Shown: piece after piece, positions 23,614 to 33,326 of the stretch
How positions within the stretch are numbered: the first letter of the stretch is position 1
Layout of the letters: every line of letters begins with the position of its first letter
Assembly (NCBI GenBank): GCA_943370145.1
Contig: CALRPY020000017.1
Span: 1-64,000 of the forward strand
Reading direction: 5' to 3'
Length of the DNA stretch: 64,000 nt
Source of the DNA: Ga0077536 sp943370145
GTDB taxonomy: Bacteria; Pseudomonadota; Gammaproteobacteria; Ga0077536
Notes under the pieces: model-generated
The model's database searches: none
Told to the model about the DNA's origin: nothing
What the model saw: the letters and a program-made list of their open reading frames with translations, nothing else
Translations under genes and position numbers: made by a program

Positions 23614-25959
23614 TTGAGCCGTTTCGAAAACTGGTTCGCAGCGACGGTCGTCAGGCTGCGCTGGCCCATCATCGTGAGCTGCGTGCTCATCGTCGCCGCA
23701 GTCGCCTCCGGCGCGCTGCAGCTCAAGCTGACGAACAGTTACCGCGTGTTCTTCAGCCCGGACAACCCGGAGCTGATGGCCTTCGAGGCCATGGAGAACA
23801 CGTACACCAAGAACGACAACGTGATGTTCGTCGTCACCCCTGCGAACGGCAACGTGTTCACGAGGGACAGCCTCGCCATCGTGCGCGAGCTGACGACCCG
23901 CGCGTGGCAACTGCCCTATTCGAACCGGGTCGACTCCGTGACGAACTTCCAGCACACCCGCGCGGACGGTGACGAGCTGATCGTCGGCGACCTGGTGAAC
24001 GACCCCGCCACGCTGAGTGCCGACGAACTCGCCGACGTGCGCGCGAGCGCGCTCGCCGAGCCGCTCCTCGTGGACAATCTCGTCGCGCGGGACGGCCGCG
24101 TCACCTCGGTCAACGTCACGGTGCAGTTGCCGCGCATCGACGAACAAACGGAAATCCCGTCGGTCGTCGCCGCCGCGCGGGCGCTGGCGGCGGACATCGA
24201 GCAGCGCCATCCGGGCACGGAAATCAGGCTCACCGGCGTGCTGATGATGGACATCGCGTTCTCCGAGTCCTCGCAGCACGATGCGCAGACCCTGGTCGCT
24301 GTCAGCTTCGGCCTGATGTTCGTGCTGGTCGGCGTGCTGATCGGCGGCATGGCCGGCGCGCTCGGCACGGCCGTCGTCGTCGGGCTCGCAATCGCGACCG
24401 CGATGGGCATCGCCGGCTTCCTCGGTTATCCCGTCTCGCCGCCGATCGCCGCGGCGCCGGTGATCATCCTGACGGTCGCGGTGGCCAATTGCGTGCACAT
24501 CCTGGAATCCTACCTGCACGGCCTCTCGACCGGCATGGAGCGGCACGCCGCGCTGATCGAGGCGGTCAGTTCCAACTTCACCGCGATCTTCCTCGCCAGC
24601 GTGACGACGGTCGTGGGCTTCCTGACCTTCAATTTCTCCGAGGTCCCGCCCATCAGGCAGCTCGGCAACATCGTCGCCTTCGGCGACATCGCCTCCTACC
24701 TGCTGGCGGTGACGCTGCTCCCCGCCCTCCTCGCGGTGCTGCCGATCGCGCCGCCCAGGCGCAGCCCGGTCGCCGAGCAGTGGCTGCAGCATCTCTGCGA
24801 ATTCGTGATCCGCCGACGACGGGCCCTGTTGTGGGGCATGGGCGGGCTCGCGCTGGCGCTGGTCGCGAATCTGCCGCGCAACGAACTGAACGACGTGTTC
24901 ATTCACTACTTCGACGAGACGATCGAGTTCCGTGCCGACACCGACTACACCATCGCGAACCTGACCGGACTCTACCACCTGCAGTACTCGCTCGACGCCG
25001 GGGAGCCGGGCGCGGTCAGCGAACCGCGCTTCCTCGGCGACGTCGACGCGTACACGGCGTGGCTGCGCGCGCAGCCCGAGGTTGTGCACGTCGCGAGCTT
25101 CAGCGACATCATGAAGCGCCTGAACCGCAACATGCACGGCGACGACCCGGAGGCCCATCGGCTGCCGGCGTCCCGCGAACTCGCCGCCCAGTACCTGCTG
25201 CTCTACGAGATGTCACTGCCCTACGGCCTCGACCTCAACAACCAGGTCAACATCGACAAGTCGGCGCTGAAAATCGTCGTCGCCGTGCGAACCCTGTCGA
25301 GCGCGCAGGCAATCGCTTTCAACGAGCGCGCCGAACAGTGGCTGCGCGAGCACGCGCCGGCAGTGAAATCCGGCTATGGCACGGGCACGATCATGATGTT
25401 CTCGCATATCGGCGAACGGAACATCCGCAGCATGCTCGCCGGCACCGCGGTCGCGCTGGTCCTGATCTCCTGCCTGCTCCTGTTCATGCTCCGCTCGGTG
25501 CGACTCGGATGCGTAAGCCTCGTCCCGAACCTGCTGCCGAGCGCAATGGGCTTCGGGCTGTGGGGGCTCATCGATGGCGAGATCGGGCTGTCGCTGTCGG
25601 TCGTCGCGAGCATGACGCTGGGCATCATCATCGACGACACCGTGCACTTCCTGGTCAAGTACCGGCGGGCACGCCTGGCCCTCGGTGAATCGCCCGAGAA
25701 CTCCCTGCGCTACGCGTTCAGGTCGGTCGGCCGCGCGATGCTCGTGACCTCGCTGGTGCTGGTGGCCGGCTTCCTCGTGCTGTCCACCTCGCATTTCGAA
25801 CTGAATGCGGGCATGGGCCTGCTCACCGCCATCGTCATCGCGCTCGCGGTCGTCGCCGACCTGCTGCTGCTCGGCCCGCTGCTGCTCGCCATTGAGGAAA
25901 AACTGGATGCCAAAGGTTCCGGTCCTGCTGATCGCCCTGCTTCTGCTGCTGCCGCCTAG
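23614..25959 (+). CDS. RND-superfamily (MMPL/sterol-sensing type) exporter
   Basis: A 781-residue membrane protein with the duplicated RND layout: a TM segment at the N-terminus (WPIIVSCVLIVAAVASGAL), a large periplasmic loop, five TM segments (from VAVSFGLMFVLVGVL), then the same again after residue about 400. A second-half motif GIIIDDTVHFLVKYRRAR is typical of MMPL/SSD proteins. No ATG precedes TM1, and later ATGs would remove it, so a TTG start is proposed, with GGAA about 9 bp upstream. It overlaps the LolA-like gene by 53 bp. This pairing suggests lipid or hydrophobic-compound transport. Confidence 0.82.
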   Translation: MSRFENWFAATVVRLRWPIIVSCVLIVAAVASGALQLKLTNSYRVFFSPDNPELMAFEAMENTYTKNDNVMFVVTPANGNVFTRDSLAIVRELTTRAWQLPYSNRVDSVTNFQHTRADGDELIVGDLVNDPATLSADELADVRASALAEPLLVDNLVARDGRVTSVNVTVQLPRIDEQTEIPSVVAAARALAADIEQRHPGTEIRLTGVLMMDIAFSESSQHDAQTLVAVSFGLMFVLVGVLIGGMAGALGTAVVVGLAIATAMGIAGFLGYPVSPPIAAAPVIILTVAVANCVHILESYLHGLSTGMERHAALIEAVSSNFTAIFLASVTTVVGFLTFNFSEVPPIRQLGNIVAFGDIASYLLAVTLLPALLAVLPIAPPRRSPVAEQWLQHLCEFVIRRRRALLWGMGGLALALVANLPRNELNDVFIHYFDETIEFRADTDYTIANLTGLYHLQYSLDAGEPGAVSEPRFLGDVDAYTAWLRAQPEVVHVASFSDIMKRLNRNMHGDDPEAHRLPASRELAAQYLLLYEMSLPYGLDLNNQVNIDKSALKIVVAVRTLSSAQAIAFNERAEQWLREHAPAVKSGYGTGTIMMFSHIGERNIRSMLAGTAVALVLISCLLLFMLRSVRLGCVSLVPNLLPSAMGFGLWGLIDGEIGLSLSVVASMTLGIIIDDTVHFLVKYRRARLALGESPENSLRYAFRSVGRAMLVTSLVLVAGFLVLSTSHFELNAGMGLLTAIVIALAVVADLLLLGPLLLAIEEKLDAKGSGPADRPASAAAA

Positions 25960-26698
25960 CGCCGGCGCCACCGACGCGGATGCCGCGGCAAAGGGCCTCG
26001 CGATCGCGCGCGAGGCGGACCTCCGCGACACCGGCTGGGTGGACCAGCGCGCAAAACTGGAGATGCTGCTACGCAACCGCCAGGGCCAGGAGAGCACGCG
26101 TTCGCTCGAGATCAGCTCCCTGGAAACGAGCGGCGACGGCGACCGCAGCCTCACCGTGTTCAAGTCGCCGCGCGACGTCGCCGGCACCGCCTTCCTGAGC
26201 TACACGCACGCCCTGCAGCCCGACGACCAGTGGCTCTACCTGCCGGCGCTGAAGCGCGTGAAACGCATCGCCTCCGCCAACAAGTCCGGCCCCTTCGTCG
26301 GCAGCGAGTTCGCCTACGAGGACCTTAGTTCCAGCGAGATCGAGAAGTACAGCTACCGGTGGCTGCGTGACGAGACGCTCGACGGCCACGACGCCTTCGT
26401 GCTCGAAGAGCGCCCCGCCTACGAGTACTCCGGCTACACCCGCCGCGTCGTGTGGCTGGACCAGCAGATGTACCAGCCCCTGAAGGTCGAGTTCTACGAC
26501 CGCAAGGACGCGCTGCTGAAAACCCTCACCGCGAACGGTTACCGCCAGTATCTGGATCGCTACTGGCGCCCGTCGAGCATGCTGATGGTCAACCACCAGA
26601 CCGGCAAGAGCACGGAACTCCGGTGGCAGGATTACCGCTTCGGCAACGGCCTCACCGCCCGCGACTTCGACCAGAACACGCTGAAGCGCTCGCGCTAG
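25907..26698 (+). CDS. Outer membrane lipoprotein-sorting (LolA-like) protein
   Basis: A 263-residue exported protein with signal peptide VPLLLLPPSAGA-type (cleavage after SAGA). The LolA-like barrel family commonly paired with RND exporters is indicated by WLYLPALKRVKRI, FVGSEFAYEDLSSSEIEKY, VVWLDQQMYQPLKVEFYD and the C-terminal TARDFDQNTLKRSR. It would act in the periplasm as a hydrophobic carrier handing substrate to or from the RND partner. The ATG sits inside the exporter gene behind GAGGAAAAACTGG, so the two are coupled. Confidence 0.82.
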   Translation: MPKVPVLLIALLLLLPPSAGATDADAAAKGLAIAREADLRDTGWVDQRAKLEMLLRNRQGQESTRSLEISSLETSGDGDRSLTVFKSPRDVAGTAFLSYTHALQPDDQWLYLPALKRVKRIASANKSGPFVGSEFAYEDLSSSEIEKYSYRWLRDETLDGHDAFVLEERPAYEYSGYTRRVVWLDQQMYQPLKVEFYDRKDALLKTLTANGYRQYLDRYWRPSSMLMVNHQTGKSTELRWQDYRFGNGLTARDFDQNTLKRSR

Positions 26699-26755
26699 GG
26701 GTTCGTGATCCCGCGGCAAGCATGACGTTTTCAGCGCGGCCGGCATCTGCATTGG

Positions 26756-27050
26756 CCACCGAGAACACAGAGAACACCGAGAAGAGAAGAATCGGAAGAA
26801 TGGAGTGGGCCGTACCGACGGCAATGTCTGGTCGATCACTAGCGCATTCTGTTCATCAAAGCTGTCTTTCTCCGCGCTCTCTGTGTCCCCCGTGGTCAAC
26901 CTGCCACGTCCGGTGCCGCGCATGCGTCATGACTTCACCGCGGAGAACCCGTGGAAAGCGTCCGCCATTGGTCAGACGACATGACCAGCAAGGCATGACC
27001 GCCGGCACGGCCCACCCGATTCTGCTCGGTGTTCTCTGTGTTCTCGGTGG
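26756..27050. repeat. Inverted-repeat-bounded intergenic element, copy 3
   Basis: The left end CCACCGAGAACACAGAGAAC mirrors the right end GTTCTCTGTGTTCTCGGTGG. Just inside, GAGTGGGCCGTACCGACGGC on the left is matched inversely by GCCGGCACGGCCCAC on the right, so the inverted homology extends well beyond the tip. The interior carries no convincing open frame. It occupies most of the 385 bp gap between the convergent LolA-like and DUF3422 genes. Confidence 0.82.
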
Positions 27051-27083
27051 CCAAGCCCGGCCCCTGACGCGCCGCGAGCGACC

Positions 27084-28376
27084 TCAGTCCAGATGCTCCG
27101 CGACGCCCGCGCGGACGCGCCGCAGGGCCCACCACAGGAAGCCGGCGACCACCGGAATCGCGACGGCCTGCGCGATCGGGACCGACAGGGCGGGCCAGAA
27201 GCGGTGCACGGCCTTCGCCGCGTAGCCGACGAGGCCGACGACGTAATAGGTGATTGCCGCGATGGACAGGCCCTCGACCGTCTCCTGCAGGCGCAGCTGC
27301 AGGCGTGCGCGCCGGTTCATCGATGCGAGCAGGTCCCGATTCTGCGCCTCGACCGCGACGTCGACCTGCGTGCGCAACAGGTTCAGGCTGCGCGACAGCC
27401 GGCGGGCAACGCCCTCGCCGCGCGCCGCGACCGAATTGCAGGTCCGGATTGCCGGCAGCAGGCGGCGGTCGATGAATTCCGCAATCGACGGACGGCTGCC
27501 GAGCTGGGGTTCGCGCACGCCCTCCAGGCGTTCCTGCACAAGGGCGTGATAGGCGGCCGTGGCGCCAAAGCGGTAGGCGGTGCCCGCCGCGAGCTGCTCG
27601 ATCTCGGCCGACAGCATCGACAGCTCCTGCAGCGCGCTGCGCTGGTCGTCGAGGCCCGACATGCCGTTCAGCCGGTTCGTCAGCGCGGCGAGGCGCAGGT
27701 CCACCTCCCGGATGCGCGGGCTGGCCGCCTGCGCGAGCGGCAGCGACAGCAGCGCCAGCGCGCGGTAGGTTTCGAGCTCGGCCAGCCGCTGCACGGCGCG
27801 GCCCGCCTGCTGCGGGCTCATCGCGACGTTGCGGATGAGGATGCGCGCGGCGCCATCGGCATGCACGCGGAAATCGGTCCACACCGCGCCGCGACCACGA
27901 TAGATGTTCGCGCTGCACAGCGTGTCGCGCCCGAACCAGTCGGCCAGCGCGTCTTCGTCCGGCTCCGGCCGTTCCTGGCCGCAGATCTCGAGATGCACGG
28001 CAACCAGCAGCTCGCCGGGCGTCGCGTCCCACCAGTCCGCCGGCACGCGATCGATGACGCGCTCGGTGAACGGCGCCGCCGCCCCTTCGCGCACGAACAG
28101 GTAGCTCGTGTATTCGGTATGCGACTCCCACTTGAGCACCACCGCATCCGTGCGCGCGGTGTGATGCTTCGCATCGGCGGCCGGCTGCGGCAGGCCATGT
28201 CGCCGGCAATAGGCGACGAGGTGCTCGTGGTCCTCCCGCGAGTTCTCGTCGCGCAGCAGCGCGTAGAACGAAGCACGCGCCGGCCCCGGCAAATCGAGGT
28301 GCGGCCGCGCATGCAGCTCGTTGACGAGCGCGTAGCGCTGCGGATGCTCACGCACCGCCAGGCCGCCGGTAGTCAA
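27084..28376 (-). CDS. DUF3422 family membrane protein
   Basis: A 430-residue protein starting with the family signature HPQRYALVNELHARPH, followed by a long helical and coiled region and two C-terminal TM segments (GLSIAAITYYVVGLVGYA and IAQAVAIPVVAGFLWW). This is the layout of DUF3422 proteins, whose function is unknown but which look like membrane-anchored cytoplasmic domains. It overlaps the preceding FMN-binding protein gene by 29 bp, so the two are one transcription unit. Confidence 0.83.
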   Translation of the reverse strand: MTTGGLAVREHPQRYALVNELHARPHLDLPGPARASFYALLRDENSREDHEHLVAYCRRHGLPQPAADAKHHTARTDAVVLKWESHTEYTSYLFVREGAAAPFTERVIDRVPADWWDATPGELLVAVHLEICGQERPEPDEDALADWFGRDTLCSANIYRGRGAVWTDFRVHADGAARILIRNVAMSPQQAGRAVQRLAELETYRALALLSLPLAQAASPRIREVDLRLAALTNRLNGMSGLDDQRSALQELSMLSAEIEQLAAGTAYRFGATAAYHALVQERLEGVREPQLGSRPSIAEFIDRRLLPAIRTCNSVAARGEGVARRLSRSLNLLRTQVDVAVEAQNRDLLASMNRRARLQLRLQETVEGLSIAAITYYVVGLVGYAAKAVHRFWPALSVPIAQAVAIPVVAGFLWWALRRVRAGVAEHLD

Positions 28377-29022
28377 GCGCGTATCCGGGGACCGGGTATT
28401 CGACGGCCTGCTTGGGATCGGTGACCGGCGGCTGCGGGATGACCGGCAACGGGATCACGCCGGCCCACACCGGGTAGTCGAGGTCCTCGCCGTCGTCTCC
28501 CGGCGGCCCCTGGCGGACCTTCGCCGACGCCGACTCGATGTCCAGCGCGACGATCGTCGTCGCCTTCAGTTCCTTGTCGTTCGGCGCTCGCGCGTCCCGC
28601 CAGCGGCCGCGCGCGACCTGCTCGGTCAGGCACTCCAGCGCGGCGAGCTTCTCGGCCGGGTCCTCGATGGCTGCACCACGGCCGAAGAGCACGACCGAAC
28701 GGTAGTTCATCGAGTGATTGAACACGGTACGCGCGAGCACGAGACCGTCCAGCAGCGTCACCGTCACGCACACCGGGTTGCCGGCATTGATGTGTTCGAG
28801 CATGCGCCCGCCCTTGAGCCCGTGCAGCAGCAGCTGATCGCCCATGCGCGCATGGATGGTCGGGATGACATAGGGCTGGTTGTCCATCGCGAAGCCGACG
28901 TGGCATACGAGCGCCTCGTCGAGGATCGGATAGATGGTCGCGGTATCGTAGGCGGCGCGCTTGGGGTAACGCATGACCCGGTTGCGCGGGGTGACGTCGA
29001 ATTCGCTCTTCGGTGTGCTCAT
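28348..29022 (-). CDS. FMN-binding split-barrel protein (pyridoxamine 5'-phosphate oxidase family)
   Basis: A 224-residue protein of the COG3467/NimA-like group. Supporting segments are YDTATIYPILDEALVCHVGFA, QPYVIPTIHARMGDQLLLHG and FNHSMNYRSVVLFGRGAAIEDP, which place FMN-contacting residues. The start follows GGAGTTCCC; an upstream in-frame ATG would add 35 unconserved residues. It is first in a two-gene unit with the DUF3422 gene. A small flavin or heme enzyme is likely; the substrate is unknown. Confidence 0.8.
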   Translation of the reverse strand: MSTPKSEFDVTPRNRVMRYPKRAAYDTATIYPILDEALVCHVGFAMDNQPYVIPTIHARMGDQLLLHGLKGGRMLEHINAGNPVCVTVTLLDGLVLARTVFNHSMNYRSVVLFGRGAAIEDPAEKLAALECLTEQVARGRWRDARAPNDKELKATTIVALDIESASAKVRQGPPGDDGEDLDYPVWAGVIPLPVIPQPPVTDPKQAVEYPVPGYALDYRRPGGA

Positions 29023-29221
29023 GGGAACTCCGGCCTCTGCCGACAGGGCAGGTCTGCCGCGGATTCTACGCGGCTCGTCCGACGACGAGCCACCAACCGG
29101 TGGCGGTGGGCCGGCTCGAACACGCACCAGCCAGCGCGCGCCCTCGCGGCGTTGACCGTCGGCGCGACGTTACTCTAGAGTCGGGCGATCAGTCGGTAAC
29201 ATGTATCCAGGGGAGGCACTG

Positions 29222-30004
29222 GTGACGGATGTCGTAACGAGCCAGGCCCGCGGCCAGGCGCTGCAGATCACGATCAACCGGCCGGAACGCCGCAACGCCA
29301 TCAACGAGGCGCTGTGCGCCGGCATCGCGGCCGCGATCGACGCCGCCGAGGCAGACCCCGAGGTGCGCGCCATCGTGCTGACCGGCGCCGGTGACCAGTC
29401 CTTCTGCGCCGGCGGCGACCTCAAGCCGAGCGCCGATGGTTCGCCCTTCGCGCTCGAACCGTCCGAACCCAACCATTACGTCATCAGGCTGTTCCGCCGC
29501 ATCCAGGCCTGCCGCCTCCCGATCGTCGCCCGCATCAACGGCAATGCGATGGCCGGCGGGCTGGGGCTCGTGTGCGCGTGCGACATGGCGGTCGCCGTAT
29601 CGAACGCGCGCTTCGGGGTGCCGGAAACCCGGGTCGGGCTGTTCCCGATGATGATCCTCCCGTACATGATGCGCATCATCCCGCGCCGGCGGCTGCTCGA
29701 GATGTGCATCACCGGCGAGCTGTTCGACGCCGAGGAGGCGCTGGCCCTGGACATCGTCAACTATGTCGTGCCGCCTGCCGAACTCGACGCCAAGGTCGAC
29801 TGGCTGCTTGCGCGCATCGTCGACAAGTCACCGACCGCGATTCGCATCGGCAAGCAGATGTTCCGCGCGGTCGAGGACATGACGCTCGACCAGGCCTTCG
29901 AGCTGACCCAGGTGATGCTGCCGCTCATGGCGCAGTCGCAGGACGCGAAAGAGGGCTTTGCCGCGTTCAACGAAAAGCGCGCGCCGCGGTGGACCGGCAA
30001 GTGA
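29222..30004 (+). CDS. Enoyl-CoA hydratase/isomerase family protein
   Basis: A 260-residue crotonase-fold enzyme. The first oxyanion loop is FCAGGDLKP and the second is INGNAMAGGLGLVCACD. A Glu is retained in FGVPETRVGLFP. It would hydrate or isomerise an acyl-CoA. I chose the GTG preceded by AGGGGAGG; an ATG 21 bp upstream is in frame but sits before that site. It heads the AtuA-carboxylase operon with a GTGA overlap to the next gene, which suggests a role downstream of the carboxylase, as AtuE has in terpene degradation. Confidence 0.84.
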   Translation: MTDVVTSQARGQALQITINRPERRNAINEALCAGIAAAIDAAEADPEVRAIVLTGAGDQSFCAGGDLKPSADGSPFALEPSEPNHYVIRLFRRIQACRLPIVARINGNAMAGGLGLVCACDMAVAVSNARFGVPETRVGLFPMMILPYMMRIIPRRRLLEMCITGELFDAEEALALDIVNYVVPPAELDAKVDWLLARIVDKSPTAIRIGKQMFRAVEDMTLDQAFELTQVMLPLMAQSQDAKEGFAAFNEKRAPRWTGK

Positions 30005-31851
30005 GCCCCGCGGCGCCCGGGCAGCGCATCGTGCGCATCGGCTGCGGCGGCGGCTTCTGGGGCGACAGCGCCGAAGGTCCGGCGCAGCTGGTGCGCGCCG
30101 GCGGCCTCGATTACCTGGTGATGGACTATCTCGCCGAGATCACGATGTCGCTGCTCGCCCGCGCGAAGGCGAAGAAACCGGAACTCGGCTACGCCACCGA
30201 TTTCGTCGGCGCGATGCGGCCGCTGCTCGCCGACATCGCGCGCCAGGGCATTAAAGTCGTCTGCAACGCCGGCGGCGTCAACGCGCCGGCGTGCCGCGCG
30301 GCGCTCGAAGCGGCGATCGTCGAGGCCGGTCTCACGCTCAAGGTCGCTGCGGTCACCGGCGACGACCTGCTGTCCCGCGCCGGGGAACTGCGTGCGGCAG
30401 GCCTGCGCGACATGGACAGCGGCGCCGAATTCCCGGCCCAGCCCTGGAGCGCCAACGTGTACCTCGGGGCGACGCCGATTGCCGCGGCGCTCGCCGCCGG
30501 CGCCGACATCGTCGTCACCGGCCGCTGTGTCGACAGCGCGCTGGCGCTAGGCCCGCTCATTCACGAGTTCGGCTGGCGCGACGACGACTACGACCGCCTC
30601 GCGGCCGGGAGCCTCGTCGGCCACATCATCGAGTGCGGCGCGCAGTGCACGGGCGGCTTGTTCACCGACTGGCAGACGGTGCCGGGCTGGGACGACATGG
30701 GCTTTCCGATCGCCGAGTGCGCCGCCGACGGCAGCTGCGTCATCACCAAGCCGCCCGGCACCGGCGGTCTCGTGACCCCGGCGACCGTCGCCGAGCAGGT
30801 CGTCTACGAAATCGGCGATCCCACCGACTACGCGCTGCCCGATGTCGCCTGTGATTTCTCCCAGATATCCCTGGCACCGGCGGGCCCGGACCGGGTGCGC
30901 GTCAGCGGCGCCCGCGGCCGCGCGCCGGGCGCCGGGTACAAGGCGTCGGTGACCTTCCAGGACGGCTACCGTGCGACCGCGACGATGATGATTGGCGGAC
31001 GCGAAGCGGCGGCCAAGGCGCGCCGGGTCGCCGACGCGATACTCACGCGCACGCGGCGCCTGTTCGGGGCTCGCGGCTGGGACGACTACCGCGACGTGTC
31101 CGTCGAGATACTGGGGGCCGAGAGCACCTACGGTCCCCACGCGCGGCACACCGACACGCGCGAGGTCATCCTCAAGATTGGCGTCGCGCATGGCGCGCAG
31201 GAAGCGCTCGAGCTCTTCGCGCGCGAAATCTTTCCCAGTGCCACCGCGATGGCGCAGGGCCTCACCGGTTTCGCCGGCGGCAGGCCTTCGGTGCAACCCG
31301 TGGTGCGACTGTTCTCCTGCCTCGTCGACAAGACGCTGGTCTTGCCAGCCATCGAAATCGGCGGCGAGCAGCGCCCGATCCCGCTGCGCGCGGCCCCGAG
31401 CGGCCCGCAGGCGGTGCTGCCGGAGACGACGCTGCCCACCGAAGAGCCCGGCGCCGATGCCGTGCCCGCGCCGCTCCATCTCTTCGCCCACGGCCGCAGC
31501 GGCGACAAGGGCGACACCGCGAACATCGGCATTCTCGCCCGCGACCCGCGCTACCTGCCGCTGCTGCGCGCGCAGCTGACCGCTGACGCGGTTGCCGCCT
31601 ATTTCGCGCACCTCGTGCGCGGCCCGGTCACGCGCCATGAATGGCCAGGCCTCGCGGGTTTCAACTTCCTGCTCAAGCAGGCGCTCGGCGGCGGCGGCGT
31701 CGCCTCCCTGCGCCACGACCCGCAGGGCAAGGCCTATGCCCAGATGCTGCTCGACTTCCCGCTCGCGGTTCCCCCCGCGCTGCTCGCGGAAGCCAGCCGC
31801 CAGCTCGCGTCGCCGCCGCCGCGCGCAGACGCCGGAGTCCCGACATGCTGA
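30001..31851 (+). CDS. AtuA-family protein (DUF1446 plus C-terminal AtuA-like domain)
   Basis: A 616-residue cytosolic protein. The N-terminal about 450 residues are DUF1446: IGCGGGFWGDSAEGPAQLV, LDYLVMDYLAEITMSLL, VVCNAGGVN, TGRCVDSALALGPL. A C-terminal AtuA-like domain contains AHGRSGDKGDTANIG. AtuA belongs to acyclic terpene utilisation clusters, but its biochemical step is not established. It starts with GTG overlapping the hydratase stop and overlaps the biotin carboxylase by 7 bp, so all are coupled. Related proteins occur outside terpene pathways, so the substrate is not certain. Confidence 0.8.
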   Translation: MSPAAPGQRIVRIGCGGGFWGDSAEGPAQLVRAGGLDYLVMDYLAEITMSLLARAKAKKPELGYATDFVGAMRPLLADIARQGIKVVCNAGGVNAPACRAALEAAIVEAGLTLKVAAVTGDDLLSRAGELRAAGLRDMDSGAEFPAQPWSANVYLGATPIAAALAAGADIVVTGRCVDSALALGPLIHEFGWRDDDYDRLAAGSLVGHIIECGAQCTGGLFTDWQTVPGWDDMGFPIAECAADGSCVITKPPGTGGLVTPATVAEQVVYEIGDPTDYALPDVACDFSQISLAPAGPDRVRVSGARGRAPGAGYKASVTFQDGYRATATMMIGGREAAAKARRVADAILTRTRRLFGARGWDDYRDVSVEILGAESTYGPHARHTDTREVILKIGVAHGAQEALELFAREIFPSATAMAQGLTGFAGGRPSVQPVVRLFSCLVDKTLVLPAIEIGGEQRPIPLRAAPSGPQAVLPETTLPTEEPGADAVPAPLHLFAHGRSGDKGDTANIGILARDPRYLPLLRAQLTADAVAAYFAHLVRGPVTRHEWPGLAGFNFLLKQALGGGGVASLRHDPQGKAYAQMLLDFPLAVPPALLAEASRQLASPPPRADAGVPTC

Positions 31852-33317
31852 AGAACGTCCTCATCGCCAATCGCGGCGAAATCGCCTGCCGCATCATCCG
31901 CAGCCTCAGGCAGCTGGGCATCGCGAGCACCGCCGTCTATCACTTCGCGGACCGCGGCGCGCCGCATGTGGCGCTTGCTGACCATGCGGTGGAGCTGACG
32001 GCCGAGGTCCCGACCGCAGCCTATCTCGACATCGCCCAGCTGCTCGCCGCCGCGCGCAGCACTGGCGCCGATGCGATCCACCCCGGCTACGGCTTCCTCG
32101 CCGAGAACGCCGGTTTCGCGGCAGCCGTCGAGGACGCCGGGCTCGTGTTCGTTGGTCCGCAGCCCGACGTCATCCGGCTGATGGGCGACAAGATCGTGTC
32201 CCGGGAATTCGCCGTGCAGCACGGCGTGCCGGTCGCGCCGAGCTGCAAGCAGGACGGCAGCCTCGAGGAATTCGTGGCGGCCGCGAGCCACATCGGCTTC
32301 CCGCTGCTCATCAAGGCCGCCGCCGGCGGCGGCGGCAAGGGCATGAGCATCGTGCGCGGCGCGGACGAACTCGCGGCGCGCGCGAGCACCGCGAGCAGCG
32401 AGGCGCTGCGCTACTTCGCCGACGGTCGCGTGTATGCCGAACGTTATGTCGAACGCCCGCGCCACATCGAGGTGCAGGTGTTCGGCGACGGACAGGGCAA
32501 GGTGCTGCATCTCTACGAGCGCGAGTGTTCGGTGCAGCGACGCTTCCAGAAGATCATCGAGGAATCGCCCGCGCCGAAGCTGCCGGGTGTGCTGCGCGAC
32601 CGGATCTGCGCCGCGGCGGTGAAACTCGCGACGGCCGCGAACTATCGGAACGCCGGCACCGTGGAGTTCATCCTCGCGCCGGATGGCGAGTTCTATTTCC
32701 TGGAAATGAACACGCGCCTGCAGGTCGAACACCCGGTCACCGAGTGCGTGACGGGACTCGACCTCGTCGAGATGCAGCTGCGCCTTGCCGCCGGCGAGCC
32801 GCTCGCGCTCACGCAGGCCGACATCGTCCAGCAGGGACATGCCTTCGAGTGCCGGATCTGCGCCGAGCAGCCCGAGCACGATTTCAGGCCGGCGACCGGC
32901 GTGGTGCAGCGCCTGCGCGAGCCGCGCGGCACGGGCCTGCGCTTCGACGGCGGCCTGCGCGAAGGTTCGGCCGTGACCGCCGCCTTCGACTCGATGCTCG
33001 CGAAGCTCATTGCCCACGGCGACGATCGCGCGCAGAGCGCGGAGCGCATGCGGGCGGCGCTGTCGTCGCTGGTGCTGCTGGGCGTCGACCACAACGCCGA
33101 CTACCTGTCGCGCATCTTCGCGCACCCGGCCTTCCTCGACGGCGACCTGCACACGGGTTTCGTCGTGGAGCACGCGGCGGCGCTGGCACCCCCGCCGCTG
33201 GATGCGGGCGGCCGCGCCGCGGTGCTGGCCGCCGCCGTGCTGGCGACCGAAGAATTCAGGCAGCTGGCTTATGAATGCCCCGAACCGCACGCCTCGATCG
33301 GTCACTGGCGCAACTGA
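31845..33317 (+). CDS. Biotin carboxylase subunit of an acyl-CoA carboxylase
   Basis: A 490-residue ATP-grasp enzyme that carboxylates biotin with bicarbonate. Motifs are LIANRGEIACRIIR at the N-terminus, HPGYGFLAENA, the glycine loop AAGGGGKGM, ECSVQRRFQKIIEE, and FLEMNTRLQVEHPVTE with catalytic residues. In geranyl- and methylcrotonyl-CoA carboxylases this domain is normally fused to the biotin carrier; here it ends with a stop codon before the carrier gene 9 bp downstream. The start follows GGAGTCCCGAC. Confidence 0.88.
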   Translation: MLKNVLIANRGEIACRIIRSLRQLGIASTAVYHFADRGAPHVALADHAVELTAEVPTAAYLDIAQLLAAARSTGADAIHPGYGFLAENAGFAAAVEDAGLVFVGPQPDVIRLMGDKIVSREFAVQHGVPVAPSCKQDGSLEEFVAAASHIGFPLLIKAAAGGGGKGMSIVRGADELAARASTASSEALRYFADGRVYAERYVERPRHIEVQVFGDGQGKVLHLYERECSVQRRFQKIIEESPAPKLPGVLRDRICAAAVKLATAANYRNAGTVEFILAPDGEFYFLEMNTRLQVEHPVTECVTGLDLVEMQLRLAAGEPLALTQADIVQQGHAFECRICAEQPEHDFRPATGVVQRLREPRGTGLRFDGGLREGSAVTAAFDSMLAKLIAHGDDRAQSAERMRAALSSLVLLGVDHNADYLSRIFAHPAFLDGDLHTGFVVEHAAALAPPPLDAGGRAAVLAAAVLATEEFRQLAYECPEPHASIGHWRN

Positions 33318-33326
33318 GGAATCCGC

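Noticed and set aside
29152..29179. TTGACC and TCTAGA as promoter of the carboxylase operon
   Set aside because: The -10 match is weak and the spacing is 16 bp; in GC-rich DNA such matches arise often. Not listed as a feature.
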